A stretch of DNA of 64,000 bases from Methylohalomonas sp034521715 (GTDB lineage: Bacteria > Pseudomonadota > Gammaproteobacteria > Methylohalomonadales > Methylohalomonadaceae): NCBI GenBank assembly GCA_034521715.1, contig JAXHLY010000004.1, positions 124,001-188,000 on the forward strand, in the 5' to 3' direction. Below, piece after piece: positions 28,060-36,473 of the stretch (position 1 is the first letter of the stretch; each line of letters opens with the position of its first letter). The notes beneath the pieces are model-generated. The model did no database searches, had not been told where the DNA came from, and saw only the letters and a list, made by a program, of their open reading frames with translations. Both the position numbers and the translations under genes were made by a program.

Positions 28060-29320
28060 GCGGCACCATCAGACTCGGCAATTGCGCGGCGGGATGCCGG
28101 GACGTCGATATGGCCGCATCAAGGTCGGCGATCGTACGTACACACCCGGCGTTCGTGCGGCACCGGGTAACGACTTCCAGTGGCAGTACAGACAGCAGGT
28201 ATCCCTGGATGAAACGCGTACCATTACAGAGGCAACAGTCACACCATCGTTGCGCACGGGTATGTGCGCGGGCAACTGGGAACCGTCCGAGGCCATCGTC
28301 GAACTCTCACACCTCGTACCGGAAAAGGAGCAGGATTTCAATTATGACGTGGGCTTGCAGGAGTTCCGCACACCCGTGGCCACCCTGCTGTCGCTGTCGG
28401 TGCCTTTGCAGGGCGCGAAACCCGCTACAACAACTACTATGGCACGCGCAGCGACGGCGAGTACGAATACGGCGACGGCAGCAGTTACAAGGGCACCTGG
28501 CACAAGCCCTGGGATTCGCATCTGACACTGCCTGATGGCCTGGGTGGACACAGTGAACGTTTCAATATCCCCGAACAACGCCAGGGCCGGCGCCGCTTCT
28601 ACGTGCGCGATATCAATCTGCAGGACATCAGTGTCGACACCGCGGGCGGTGCATTCGAGCTGGAGTTCAGTTTTGAAAGCGGCGAAAACCTTCCAAATCA
28701 AGGGCCATTGCCTGGTCGCGCGCACCATTGGTGACCGCTTTCGTGATTGCCTCGTCGGTTCCGACAAGGGTGCCCCGACGGCAGATCGACCATCTATGCT
28801 CTGGCGGATCCGCCTCACGCCGGCGCGTTATCTCGGCGATCTCGCTTACAGTGATGTGGACGTCGAGGTCGAGGCCGATGTCCAGGCCGGCGGCATATGC
28901 TCGCGCGCCGGCGGAGCGGGCATATCACATACTGCCGGCAGTCCTGTGCCCATCCCTGTCGATATGTGCGATATCGTCTGGGATTACAAGGATCAAATCC
29001 GTAATCAGGCCCGTGACACCCTGCGCACCATCCTGCAGCGTGACGATACCCGCCGGCAGATCGCAGACGGTCTGCGGCCGACTCTGGACTCATTGGGCAT
29101 CGGCGAGGTTACGAAGATGCGGCTGGAGGGCGGCGAACTGGTCCTTTCCCATGTACCACTCCCTGATGACGACACATCCAAGCGGCTAACAGGTGCTGTT
29201 CAAGCCTGGTTAACGTGCCATGAGCACGGAAAGTCAGGATCACCAGCCTCCTGCGGGCAGCCAAAAAATGAAAACCCGTCATCCGGAATCCCGACACACA
29301 ATGAAAATCCAGCCCACTGA
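28060..29320 (+). CDS. Probable continuation of secreted protein 1, or a second secreted protein (frameshifted)
   Basis: Coding-like sequence follows the stop at 28059 but jumps frames. KVGDRTYTPGVRAAPGNDFQ continues to SVPLQG at about 28410. Another frame carries RYNNYYGTRSDGEYEYGDGS and FYVRDINLQDISVD. Removing one A in gaaaacc near 28688 joins this to TFQIKGHCLVARTIGDRF and a tail to TGA 29318-29320. The acidic glycine-rich stretch and a cysteine pair (VGSDKG region and GGICSRAGG) suggest an exported beta-rich domain. It has no signal peptide of its own, which favours fusion to the preceding frame. Confidence 0.55.
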
Positions 29321-29340
29321 GAGTGGAGTGGAAACGAGCC

Positions 29341-30338
29341 ATGAAATCGACAAGCCGAACTGGCCGCCCATTACCAAGGCGTTTCGTGCTCTGTCTTACA
29401 GCCCTGCTATATACGATCGCCTGTACAAGCAGTGTACTACGCCCAGGGAAAGATTCAGCCGGAGGCTCGATTCAAGCTACCGGCACAGGAGATAGAGGTC
29501 ATTGACAAAGATAAGCTTGATAAGAAGAAAACCAAGAAAGACGACGCAGCTGGGGCGATCTCTCCGGGCGATCTCAAAAAGAACGAGGCTGTATCGCCGA
29601 GGGATTTGCAGCATCCGGAAAAATCGCCAGCCATCAAGCGAGATGGGCTTCCGGCCGTTCAGAAGCACAAATTGCCTGCGGTGCAAAGGGACAAATTGCC
29701 GGCCGTCCAGAAGCCGGCCATGGAGAGAATAAAGCCGGCACAGGACGAAATGAAAGACCAGCCCGGTGTTAAAGACACGGGCGATGGCTCCCTGCCTGAT
29801 TCGCGATTCGGAAAGCCTGAAGGCCTACCTGCCCTGGAAGAGTCGCGGCCCGTCCCCAGGGAAGCACAACCAGCTGCAGGCGGCTTCGTTCCGGATAATG
29901 CGCTTACGGACCAGCAGCAAAAGGAATCCGCCGATACGTCAGGTTCGTCGCCGGGGCTGACAACACCCGAAATAGACAGTGAAGCATTCAGGGAAACCAC
30001 CGACGAACTGCGCCGGCGTGTACCCGAACACTCGCCTGAATGGAGTGCACAGCAGGAGGATAACGGTGGTGATCCGCCAGAGGATTCATCCACTTCATCG
30101 ACACGGGATTACTGAGCACCCGGATGGCGGCCTGTCCGTGCGGCCGGCCCGGACACTCACAGTCACCGGTCTGGGCGCGCGCTCTGTCTAAACGAGGGAA
30201 TTCGCACCTCTCGCCATACGACCGTCACAGACCCTGACCGTGACCGGCATGGGCACAGGTGACAGAACGCCGGCTGCATTCGAACCGCTCACGATCCATA
30301 TCACCACGCCGCTGACAATAACCGGCGCTGGCGATTAG
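29341..30338 (+). CDS. Secreted LPAVQ-repeat protein 2 (frameshifted)
   Basis: Not recognised outside this locus. A signal peptide (FVLCLTALLYTIACTSSV) starts at ATG 29341. A one-base shift near 29430 gives the cleavage region VYYAQG, matching VRAQ and VNAQ of its relatives. Then come RFKLPAQEIEVIDKDKLD, a DDAAGAISPGDLKKNE linker, repeats GLPAVQKH/KLPAVQRD/KLPAVQKP (about 29645-29715) and PAAGGFVPDNAL. After the frame-2 stop at 30115, another frame holds two TLTVTG-G motifs, interrupted by an in-frame TAA at 30189, and ends TPLTITGAGD at 30338. Confidence 0.65.
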
Positions 30339-30355
30339 GCCACTGGAGGTCAACC

Positions 30356-30784
30356 ATGAAATCAATATGCAGATACGGTTTTGCACTGACTGCAGCGGCC
30401 ATCACGAGCGCCAGCCTCGCTGCAGACTTTACCTTTGAAGTGCCGGTGAACATCAACAACATGCATCCGGATATCACACAGATGGCCGTTGCCTGTTCGG
30501 TGTTTGCGCCCGGCGGCGCGCTGGCTACCGAGCGCACCGTATTCAGTCTGACCGATGGCAACTATACCGGCGACGTCACGGTCGAGGTAACGGTACCGGA
30601 GGCACCGGCGGGCAGCCGGCGTAGCGCTGCAGACGTCCATGAGTACAGCTGTTTCCTGTTGGGCATGGAACCGGACAATCCTGCCAGTTTCATGCCCATG
30701 AGCCTGGCAGAAGATAGTTATCGGCAATACAGCCTGGATGAAACAGCCCCGAAAAACACCGGTGTACGTGAAAGTATAGAATGA
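30356..30784 (+). CDS. Secreted hypothetical protein
   Basis: A 142-residue protein with a signal peptide (residues 1-22, ending SASLAA). The mature part starts DFTFEVPVNINNMHPDITQM and looks like a small beta-sandwich with two cysteines (ACSVF and YSCFLLG). I recognise no family. A good ribosome-binding site (GGAGG, seven bases before ATG) and its position 17 bases after LPAVQ protein 2 suggest co-transcription. It lacks the LPAVQ and GGFV motifs. Confidence 0.65.
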   Translation: MKSICRYGFALTAAAITSASLAADFTFEVPVNINNMHPDITQMAVACSVFAPGGALATERTVFSLTDGNYTGDVTVEVTVPEAPAGSRRSAADVHEYSCFLLGMEPDNPASFMPMSLAEDSYRQYSLDETAPKNTGVRESIE

Positions 30785-30993
30785 AACTGCTGTGTGAAAT
30801 TACGACTTTCCGGTTTCTGTTAACAGCACTGCTGTATCCCACACAACAAGCTTTCCGCTGCATGCAGAAGCCCCGGCGGCTATATTTAACTGTGACACTG
30901 TTCACATACGACCACCTCGACCAGAACCATACGGAAAATCTGCACGACGCACTAACAGGCAATCAATACACAGATCCAGGAGGCGAGTCATGA
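30781..30993 (+). CDS. Doubtful 70-aa frame coupled to the preceding gene
   Basis: A 70-codon frame whose ATG overlaps the preceding TGA (ATGA), a geometry used for translational coupling. The product has a weakly hydrophobic N-terminus and no recognisable motif, and its end overlaps the start of the next gene. It may be chance. Confidence 0.2.
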   Translation: MKLLCEITTFRFLLTALLYPTQQAFRCMQKPRRLYLTVTLFTYDHLDQNHTENLHDALTGNQYTDPGGES

Positions 30994-32509
30994 AACCGAT
31001 ACGCCGAACAAACCAGCCAAGCCAGGCGATCATGGGCCGTCCCGGAACCTGTCTGACAGCAGTGGTATTCGTAATGGCCAGTGCGGGCAGCGTCAATGCC
31101 CAAGAGATGAATCAAATGGAAGACCAGCTCGAGCTGCCGGAAGAACAGGTTGAAACGATTGACAAGGACAGACTCGACAGGGAAAAACTCGAGCAGGAAA
31201 AGACGGATAATGACGACAAGGCCGGCGGTTTCAAGCAGCGTCAAGGAAAACAAGTTGCCCGCCGTGCAGGTAGACAAACTGCCGGCGGTACAGAAAGACA
31301 AACTGCCCGCGGTACAGAAGGATAAGCTACCCGCCGTGCAGAAAGACCGACTCCCGGGCGGTGCAAAGCGGCAACACGGAAAGCGCAGGGGATGATGCCG
31401 AAGACGCCGGCGGGGGGCCGCACAGCGCGGGGCCGGGGGGTGGACCGCATCTGGAAGAAGAGCGGCTAAAGGAGGAGCCGCGGCCGGAGTTCCGGCGCAG
31501 CCTGCCCCGGACGCCCGATAACCGGGAGGCCATCGACGACGACTCAGGAGGCCCCGCCGGGCCGCGGCCCGGCTTCGGCGATGCGCTGCCGAAGGACGCC
31601 GGTCGGCCGGATACCGGGGGACCGGCGGCCGGCGGGTTCGTCGCCGAGCCGCCGTCGATCGACAAGGCGGAGCTGGCGATCATCACCGGTCCGATCTGGC
31701 GCTGGGATGACGGGACGCGAAGCGCGGGCTCGGTACTCTATTACGGGCACCGCTACGAGGTCAGCTTCGTGGTCGAGAATCTAGGTGACCAGCCGGCGCG
31801 TTACCGCCCGAAGTACGAGATCGGCAACGAGCTGAACAGCTTCCCCGAACGAACCATCGAGCCCGGTGATACCCAGCGTATCACGTGGGACGTGCCGTTC
31901 GGGTGGGGTCCAATCGGGATAGAGAACCGGCAGCGAATCATGGTGGACGAGCGGATTGACACCCGCGTCTTTCTGGCCGAGGCGGAGTCCGGCGCCGGCG
32001 TCTACGCCGACAGCAATGTCTCGAACAATGTCTCGCGACGCTCGTGGGACGTGCGCCGGCGGCTGCGTCTGACCGTCCAGCTGCAGCGCCTGAACCAGTA
32101 CGCGCGATGCGATCGATGGGTCCGCGATCGCGATTGGCGGCTCTGGACGTATCTTTTGGGTACCGAGGAGGGACGCGCGCACGTCAATAGTCTCGACGGC
32201 AATCCGGCCTTCCTGGATGCCTCAGTTAAGGCGACGATGTCCCTCGGTCCGCTGAGCTACAGGAGTCTGGTAACACCCGATGCGGATGAGGTTGGCTTTA
32301 GTACCCGCGTGTACGGGCTCAAGGACGACGGCAGCATCAAGAACAGAGGCCGCAGCGCCATGTTCTCCATGCGCCAGTCGCTGCGCAGCCTCATGGACAG
32401 GAACGTGAACCGTGAGTTACGAAGCACCGAGTCCGGCGGCAGCTTCTGCGGCGAAGGCAATCTCGGGCTCGACGTCCTCATGAGGCTGACGATCGCGCCG
32501 TACGAGTGA
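30990..32509 (+). CDS. Secreted LPAVQ-repeat protein 3 (frameshifted)
   Basis: About 505 residues. A strong AGGAGG precedes ATG 30990. Parts in order: signal peptide ending SVNAQ, QLELPEEQVETIDKDRLD, linker DDKAG; shift near 31230; VSSSVKENK and five 8-residue repeats (KLPAVQVD, KLPAVQKD twice, and variants) at 31248-31363; shift near 31352 (one extra G) turning LPGG back into LPAVQ; PAAGGFVAEPPSID. The C-terminal part (31660-32509) is intact: a CARDB-like Ig domain (YEVSFVVENLGDQPARY) and then an unrecognised domain. The C-terminal half is richer in GC codons than the N-terminal half. Confidence 0.7.
31248..31363 (+). repeat. Tandem 24-bp coding repeats (LPAVQ units)
   Basis: Five tandem units of 24 bases, each encoding an 8-residue (K/R)LPAVQ(K/V)D unit, differ mostly at third codon positions. 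Related but shorter arrays lie at 27405-27480 and 29645-29715. The block ATTGCCTGCGGT-CAAAGGGA is nearly identical between the latter two, which suggests copying between paralogues. The array is in frame and protein-coding, not CRISPR. Confidence 0.85.
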
Positions 32510-32842
32510 TGCGCACCTGTCTCGAAGGGCGACTACTCGACGAGCTCGAACTCGTCGAGCTGCGCCGGAGCGAGCGGGCTCGTCCAGGCAGAATGCATAC
32601 GCGTGTCCCAACGGCGTCGAAACCGGCAATCTTTTCTGTGACGGCAACGCGCAGATGCTCTGCATATGATCGGTATTGTCAAGCGGCCTTGCCTTTCTCG
32701 GCACGGTTCCCCAGACCAACAAAGTCTGTGTAGCCGGCATAAGTCGCATAGAACTTGAAATTAAATACTCTGAATCTGACTAACAAGGATTCAGTCGAAT
32801 GATTCCCACGGTGGATGGCTTTTTAATAAGGAGAGCAAACAG
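32510..32842. other. Intergenic with a 9-bp inverted repeat
   Basis: About 330 bases between LPAVQ protein 3 and the OmpA-like gene. It contains the perfect hairpin CTCGACGAG / CTCGTCGAG (32536-32559, loop CTCGAA) without a T run, and an AT-richer stretch (32755-32840) just before the next gene that probably holds its promoter. No gene is seen. Confidence 0.45.
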
Positions 32843-33817
32843 ATGCCGGTAAGACACTACTCGTACAGCAAAACACTATGTCTGTTGGTTGCTATGTTGT
32901 GGAGCGTCACCATATCCGCACAGGAGCCGGCCGACCACCCGCTGGTCGGCCGCTTCGAAGAGGCAAAGATCATCGATTACAAGAAAACGGATTTCGATGA
33001 TTATGTGTTGCTGACCAAGAAAGTGACCAGCCGTGCTGAATGGGGCGAGGCGGCAAAAACCGACTACGGCCAGACGCTCGAAGGCACACTGACCCGCATT
33101 ACCTATGAGTCGCCGAAGGAACACAGCTCGCTGGAAGTCATGCGCGCCTACGAGGAATCCCTCCAGGCCAACGGCTTCGAGATATTATTCGAATGCGATG
33201 ACGCGGCTTGCGGCGGCCGTGATTTTAACCATGCTGTTGTTCCCTACGATCTCACCTTCAGTGAAAACTACGAGGACCAGCGTTACATCGCGGCCTACAA
33301 GTCCCGCCCTGAAAAAGGTGATGTTCACGTGGCCATTTACACGGTCAAGGCCTATTCCATCGGCGGCGAGCGCAAGAATCGCGTCTATACCCAGGTCGAT
33401 GTCATCGAGGCGAAACCGCGCGAGACAAAGGTGATCGTGGTCAAGGCCGACGAGATGGCTGACAGGATTGATACCGAGGGCAAGGTAGCGCTTTACGGTA
33501 TTTACTTCGATACCGACAGCGCCGCCATCAAGGCCGATTCGAAACCGACACTGGACGAGATCGACAAACTGTTACAAGACAACCCGGACCTGAAACTGCT
33601 GGTGGTCGGCCATACCGACAACCAGGGCGGCTTCGACTACAACATCGATCTCTCGAAACGCCGTGCCGCTGCCGTGACGGAGGCATTGGTGAATGACTAC
33701 GGCATTAACAATGATCGACTGAAACCCTGGGGCGTCGGCTTCACAGCACCCGTCGCCACCAATACCAGCGAGGAAGGCCGTGCCAGAAATCGCAGGGTTG
33801 AACTCGTGGCGCAATAA
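32843..33817 (+). CDS. OmpA-family protein with DUF4892 domain
   Basis: A 324-residue outer-membrane-associated protein. It has a signal peptide ending TISAQ and a DUF4892-like domain (about residues 30-190, with SSLEVMRAYEESLQANGFEILFEC). A C-terminal OmpA peptidoglycan-binding domain (about 215-322) shows IYFDTDSAAIKADSKPTLDEI and VVGHTDNQGG, and ends with an ARNRRVEL motif. It probably tethers the outer membrane to peptidoglycan. AAGGAG lies seven bases upstream of the start. It sits inside the secreted-protein island, which fits a cell-surface function. Intact. Confidence 0.9.
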   Translation: MPVRHYSYSKTLCLLVAMLWSVTISAQEPADHPLVGRFEEAKIIDYKKTDFDDYVLLTKKVTSRAEWGEAAKTDYGQTLEGTLTRITYESPKEHSSLEVMRAYEESLQANGFEILFECDDAACGGRDFNHAVVPYDLTFSENYEDQRYIAAYKSRPEKGDVHVAIYTVKAYSIGGERKNRVYTQVDVIEAKPRETKVIVVKADEMADRIDTEGKVALYGIYFDTDSAAIKADSKPTLDEIDKLLQDNPDLKLLVVGHTDNQGGFDYNIDLSKRRAAAVTEALVNDYGINNDRLKPWGVGFTAPVATNTSEEGRARNRRVELVAQ

Positions 33818-34108
33818 ACATGTTTACTCTGAAGGCATGATGCGACGAATCGATTATCTGATTGCATCACGGCGCGGCCAGCGTGATGCGTGCACCGCCA
33901 GCCGGCACTGACTGCCGGACACGTACCGGTGGTTTTGCCTGCCATTAAAAACAGACCGCCCGGCGCAAATACCTGACTGTATTGGCCCGCTGCAATACCT
34001 GCGGTTCCCGTTATCTCGAACCGAAACCTGTCACTCCACGACTATACTTAGACCAAATGACCGGCATGGTGCCGGCATCCTGTGACGCGATAGCACGGGG
34101 ACACTCCT
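33818..34108. other. Intergenic with hairpin
   Basis: About 290 bases with an 8-bp inverted repeat GCATCACG / CGTGATGC around 33864-33889, lacking a T run. CGACTATACTTAG near 34039 may be a promoter element for the following gene. No gene is seen. Confidence 0.35.
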
Positions 34109-35341
34109 ATGAAAACGCGCATTCTGTTCATCCCGGCTCTGATGCTGGCCCTCACAGCACCCTCCCAGGCAGCCGATCTGACCGAGACTGATGCCAGGCT
34201 GAAGCAGAAACTGCAAACGGCACCGTCCCAGTCCATCAAAGTCGAGCAGCAGAATATCGCTGTTGAGCCCCCGACCCGGGTCAAGGAAGTCGAAGACAGC
34301 GGGAACAAGCTGCCTGCTGTGCAGAAAACCCCCGGCCTCAGCGACAGCCAGGCCGAGCGTGCAGCACGTGCCGCCGCCGCCAACCAGGCCCGGCAAATGA
34401 ACGAGATCAAGGATCTGAACGGCGCCCAGGACATCAAGAACATGGGGGATATCAACAATCTTGACGGCATGATCGGCGGCAATCGTCCCGGTCAGGGAGG
34501 GGGCCGCCTCGGTCTGCCTGACCCGAACACCGCGCCCGGCAGCGGCAACAAGAGCCCCTATCAACGGCCGGAAGGCTTCGATGATCCCATGGATGGCCAT
34601 CGCAACTCGGACAAGGGCCCCGGCGTGCCGGGCGGCCTGTACGCGCCCAGTCCCAGGGATGCAGCCGGCGGCATTGCATCGCAGCAGGGCGGCAGGACAA
34701 CGGATTCCGGAAGTTTTCAAACACCTGGCACGACGGTGTACTACAAGGAACGCGAGAACGGTGATGGAACCACGACCCGCACACAAACCGATTACGATCG
34801 GGAAACCGGGGAATTCCTGGGCCACAGTGAACATACCAGTGACAGTGAGGGCAATCCGGTCAGTTCCCGCACCCTGACGCGGACCGGCAGCACCGTTGAC
34901 GGCAACGGCAACAGAACAGTGACCGTGCGCGAAGAACGAACCGAGGGCGGGCGTACCGTCTATACGCATCCCAGCCGCACACTCGGACCCGATAAACACG
35001 ATCCCGCCCCTTCTGATCCCAATCATATTGCCGGTTACCAGCCGGCCGAAGGCGGCGGTGCCAGCGGCCCCTGCGACACAAGCCTTTACGCGTGTCAGCG
35101 CGAAATCGAACTCGGGCGTCAGTTCCGGACTTCTCCGGACCGCGTCAACCCGGGCGATCCGGACAATGGCAGTCAGCCCCAGGGTCCGCGCCTGGCCGTG
35201 GATCCGGAAACCCTGGTCACCAACCCCGATCCGAACAGTCCTGCCCGTGGCGGTTTCGTTCCGTCTGAAGAGTGGGCCGAGCGCCAGCGCGAGAAACTGG
35301 AAGAAGGTGCAGGACCCGGGGCCAGGCCGCCAGGGGAATAG
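34109..35341 (+). CDS. Secreted LPAVQ/GGFV protein 4
   Basis: An intact 410-residue exported protein. It has a signal peptide (residues 1-21, ending PSQAA) and a Q/K-rich start (ARLKQKLQTAPSQSIKVEQQ). A single LPAVQK at about 69-74 is followed by an N/D-rich segment (EIKDLNGAQDIKNMGDINN) and glycine/proline-rich low complexity. A T/R/E-rich region of short YD-like repeats follows (RTQTDYDRETGEFLGH, GNGNRTVTVREERTEGG). The C-terminus has a cysteine pair (CDTSLYAC) and the family motif ARGGFVPSEEW. It shares only the motif set with proteins 1-3. The function is unknown. Confidence 0.75.
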   Translation: MKTRILFIPALMLALTAPSQAADLTETDARLKQKLQTAPSQSIKVEQQNIAVEPPTRVKEVEDSGNKLPAVQKTPGLSDSQAERAARAAAANQARQMNEIKDLNGAQDIKNMGDINNLDGMIGGNRPGQGGGRLGLPDPNTAPGSGNKSPYQRPEGFDDPMDGHRNSDKGPGVPGGLYAPSPRDAAGGIASQQGGRTTDSGSFQTPGTTVYYKERENGDGTTTRTQTDYDRETGEFLGHSEHTSDSEGNPVSSRTLTRTGSTVDGNGNRTVTVREERTEGGRTVYTHPSRTLGPDKHDPAPSDPNHIAGYQPAEGGGASGPCDTSLYACQREIELGRQFRTSPDRVNPGDPDNGSQPQGPRLAVDPETLVTNPDPNSPARGGFVPSEEWAERQREKLEEGAGPGARPPGE

Positions 35342-35349
35342 AGGAACCG

Positions 35350-35893
35350 ATGATTTCGTCCAGGAAAACAATAATGCAAAAACAATCCATATACCGGTTG
35401 TTGCTGGTCGGGCTGATAGTGCTGGGCCTCGGTGCCTGCTGAAATCGACACAGGATCAGATCGATGAATATCTCGCTTTTTACTATCCGACTACCGGCGA
35501 TTTCTTTTACCAGATCGTGTTCGACTGGGGCGAATATCTGATCACAACTCATGCAAAACCTGATGAACAGGTTCATCCAGACAGTGAGCCGTATCGAGGT
35601 TACATCACGCTTCGCCCGTCGGCGAATGTGGACGAAAAGGGACAGTCGCTTTTTATCTATCTTGTTACGCCCGAGGGCGATGTCTGGAGGCATGCCAACG
35701 ATGGCAGCATTCCGGAAAGCACCGTTCGGGAGGAAATCGTCAAGGAAGGTTCGATGACCACGACCACACGATCGATTCACCCAGCGAGCCGGTCATTCAG
35801 GACTATCTCCAGAATCCTCAAAACTGGCAGCGCTATGCGCAACTGATCGCGGATGATGATAAATATCAGGTCAGGCATGTGGCTGCACAATAA
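35350..35893 (+). CDS. Hypothetical lipoprotein (frameshifted)
   Basis: A lipoprotein signal (YRLLLVGLIVLGLGAC) starts at ATG 35350, eight bases after the preceding gene, with GAGG in front. The frame stops right after the lipobox cysteine. A one-base shift continues it as KSTQDQIDEYLAFYYPTTGD and YITLRPSANVDEKGQSLFIY. A second shift near 35762 gives DHTIDSPSEPVIQDYLQNPQ and ends at TAA 35893. The whole is about 180 residues with no recognised family. It is probably co-transcribed with secreted protein 4. Confidence 0.65.
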
Positions 35894-36015
35894 ACATGGA
35901 TACTAACGAGCAACCTGACTATTGACCACCCGGCAGCAATTCCCCGACAGGCCCGATCCGATGGTCACTGAATACAGCCGCGTCGGTGCGTCTAACTCAC
36001 CCTGAGCATGCACAG

Positions 36016-36414
36016 ATGGAATATGCCGATTTCGCGCTCAGTTTTCTGATGTGGCTGATGGTGCCGGTAGCCGTTATCTACACCATCTATCGCGTCATCA
36101 GACGGGGCTATGAAGTCAATCTCCTGGCCGAACGCGGCGTTGACGGCAAGGCATGGCTCAAGCACAAACAGCTGTTCCGCCGCCGTAGCACCAGCACCCG
36201 GCGTCTGATCTATGTGTTCAAGGGACCGGATGGAAAAAATTACAAACGTCACAGTCTTGTAGACGAAGATGAGTTCAATGCGGTGCAGGAAAACAGCGAG
36301 ATCGATATCGTCTATCTGCCGGATAGTCCGAAAGTCAATGCGCCTAAACCCATGGTTGAACTGGTACGCGAAACGAAGAAGAAGCAGGGCCGTGACATGG
36401 TGCCGCCTGCCTGA
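36016..36414 (+). CDS. DUF3592-like small membrane protein
   Basis: About 132 residues with one N-terminal membrane helix (FALSFLMWLMVPVAVIYTIY) and a cytoplasmic or periplasmic beta domain. The segment VNLLAERGVDGKAWL and the later IDIVYLPDSPKVNAPK resemble DUF3592-type proteins. ATG 36016 is favoured; GTG 35986 in the same frame would add ten residues. It converges on the subtilase gene, with 59 bases between the stops. Confidence 0.65.
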   Translation: MEYADFALSFLMWLMVPVAVIYTIYRVIRRGYEVNLLAERGVDGKAWLKHKQLFRRRSTSTRRLIYVFKGPDGKNYKRHSLVDEDEFNAVQENSEIDIVYLPDSPKVNAPKPMVELVRETKKKQGRDMVPPA

Positions 36415-36473
36415 CCCCTACAAGCGTAGCCGGCCATGTTCATGATGAATTCACTGACGTTGTGTATCACGAT

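Noticed and set aside
31248..31363. Regular 24-bp repeats that could suggest a CRISPR array
   Set aside because: There are no spacers, the units are directly tandem and stay in a protein-coding frame encoding LPAVQ motifs.
34031..35371. A 446-codon minus-strand open frame opposite secreted protein 4
   Set aside because: The plus-strand gene has a signal peptide, a ribosome-binding site and family motifs. The minus-strand frame has none.
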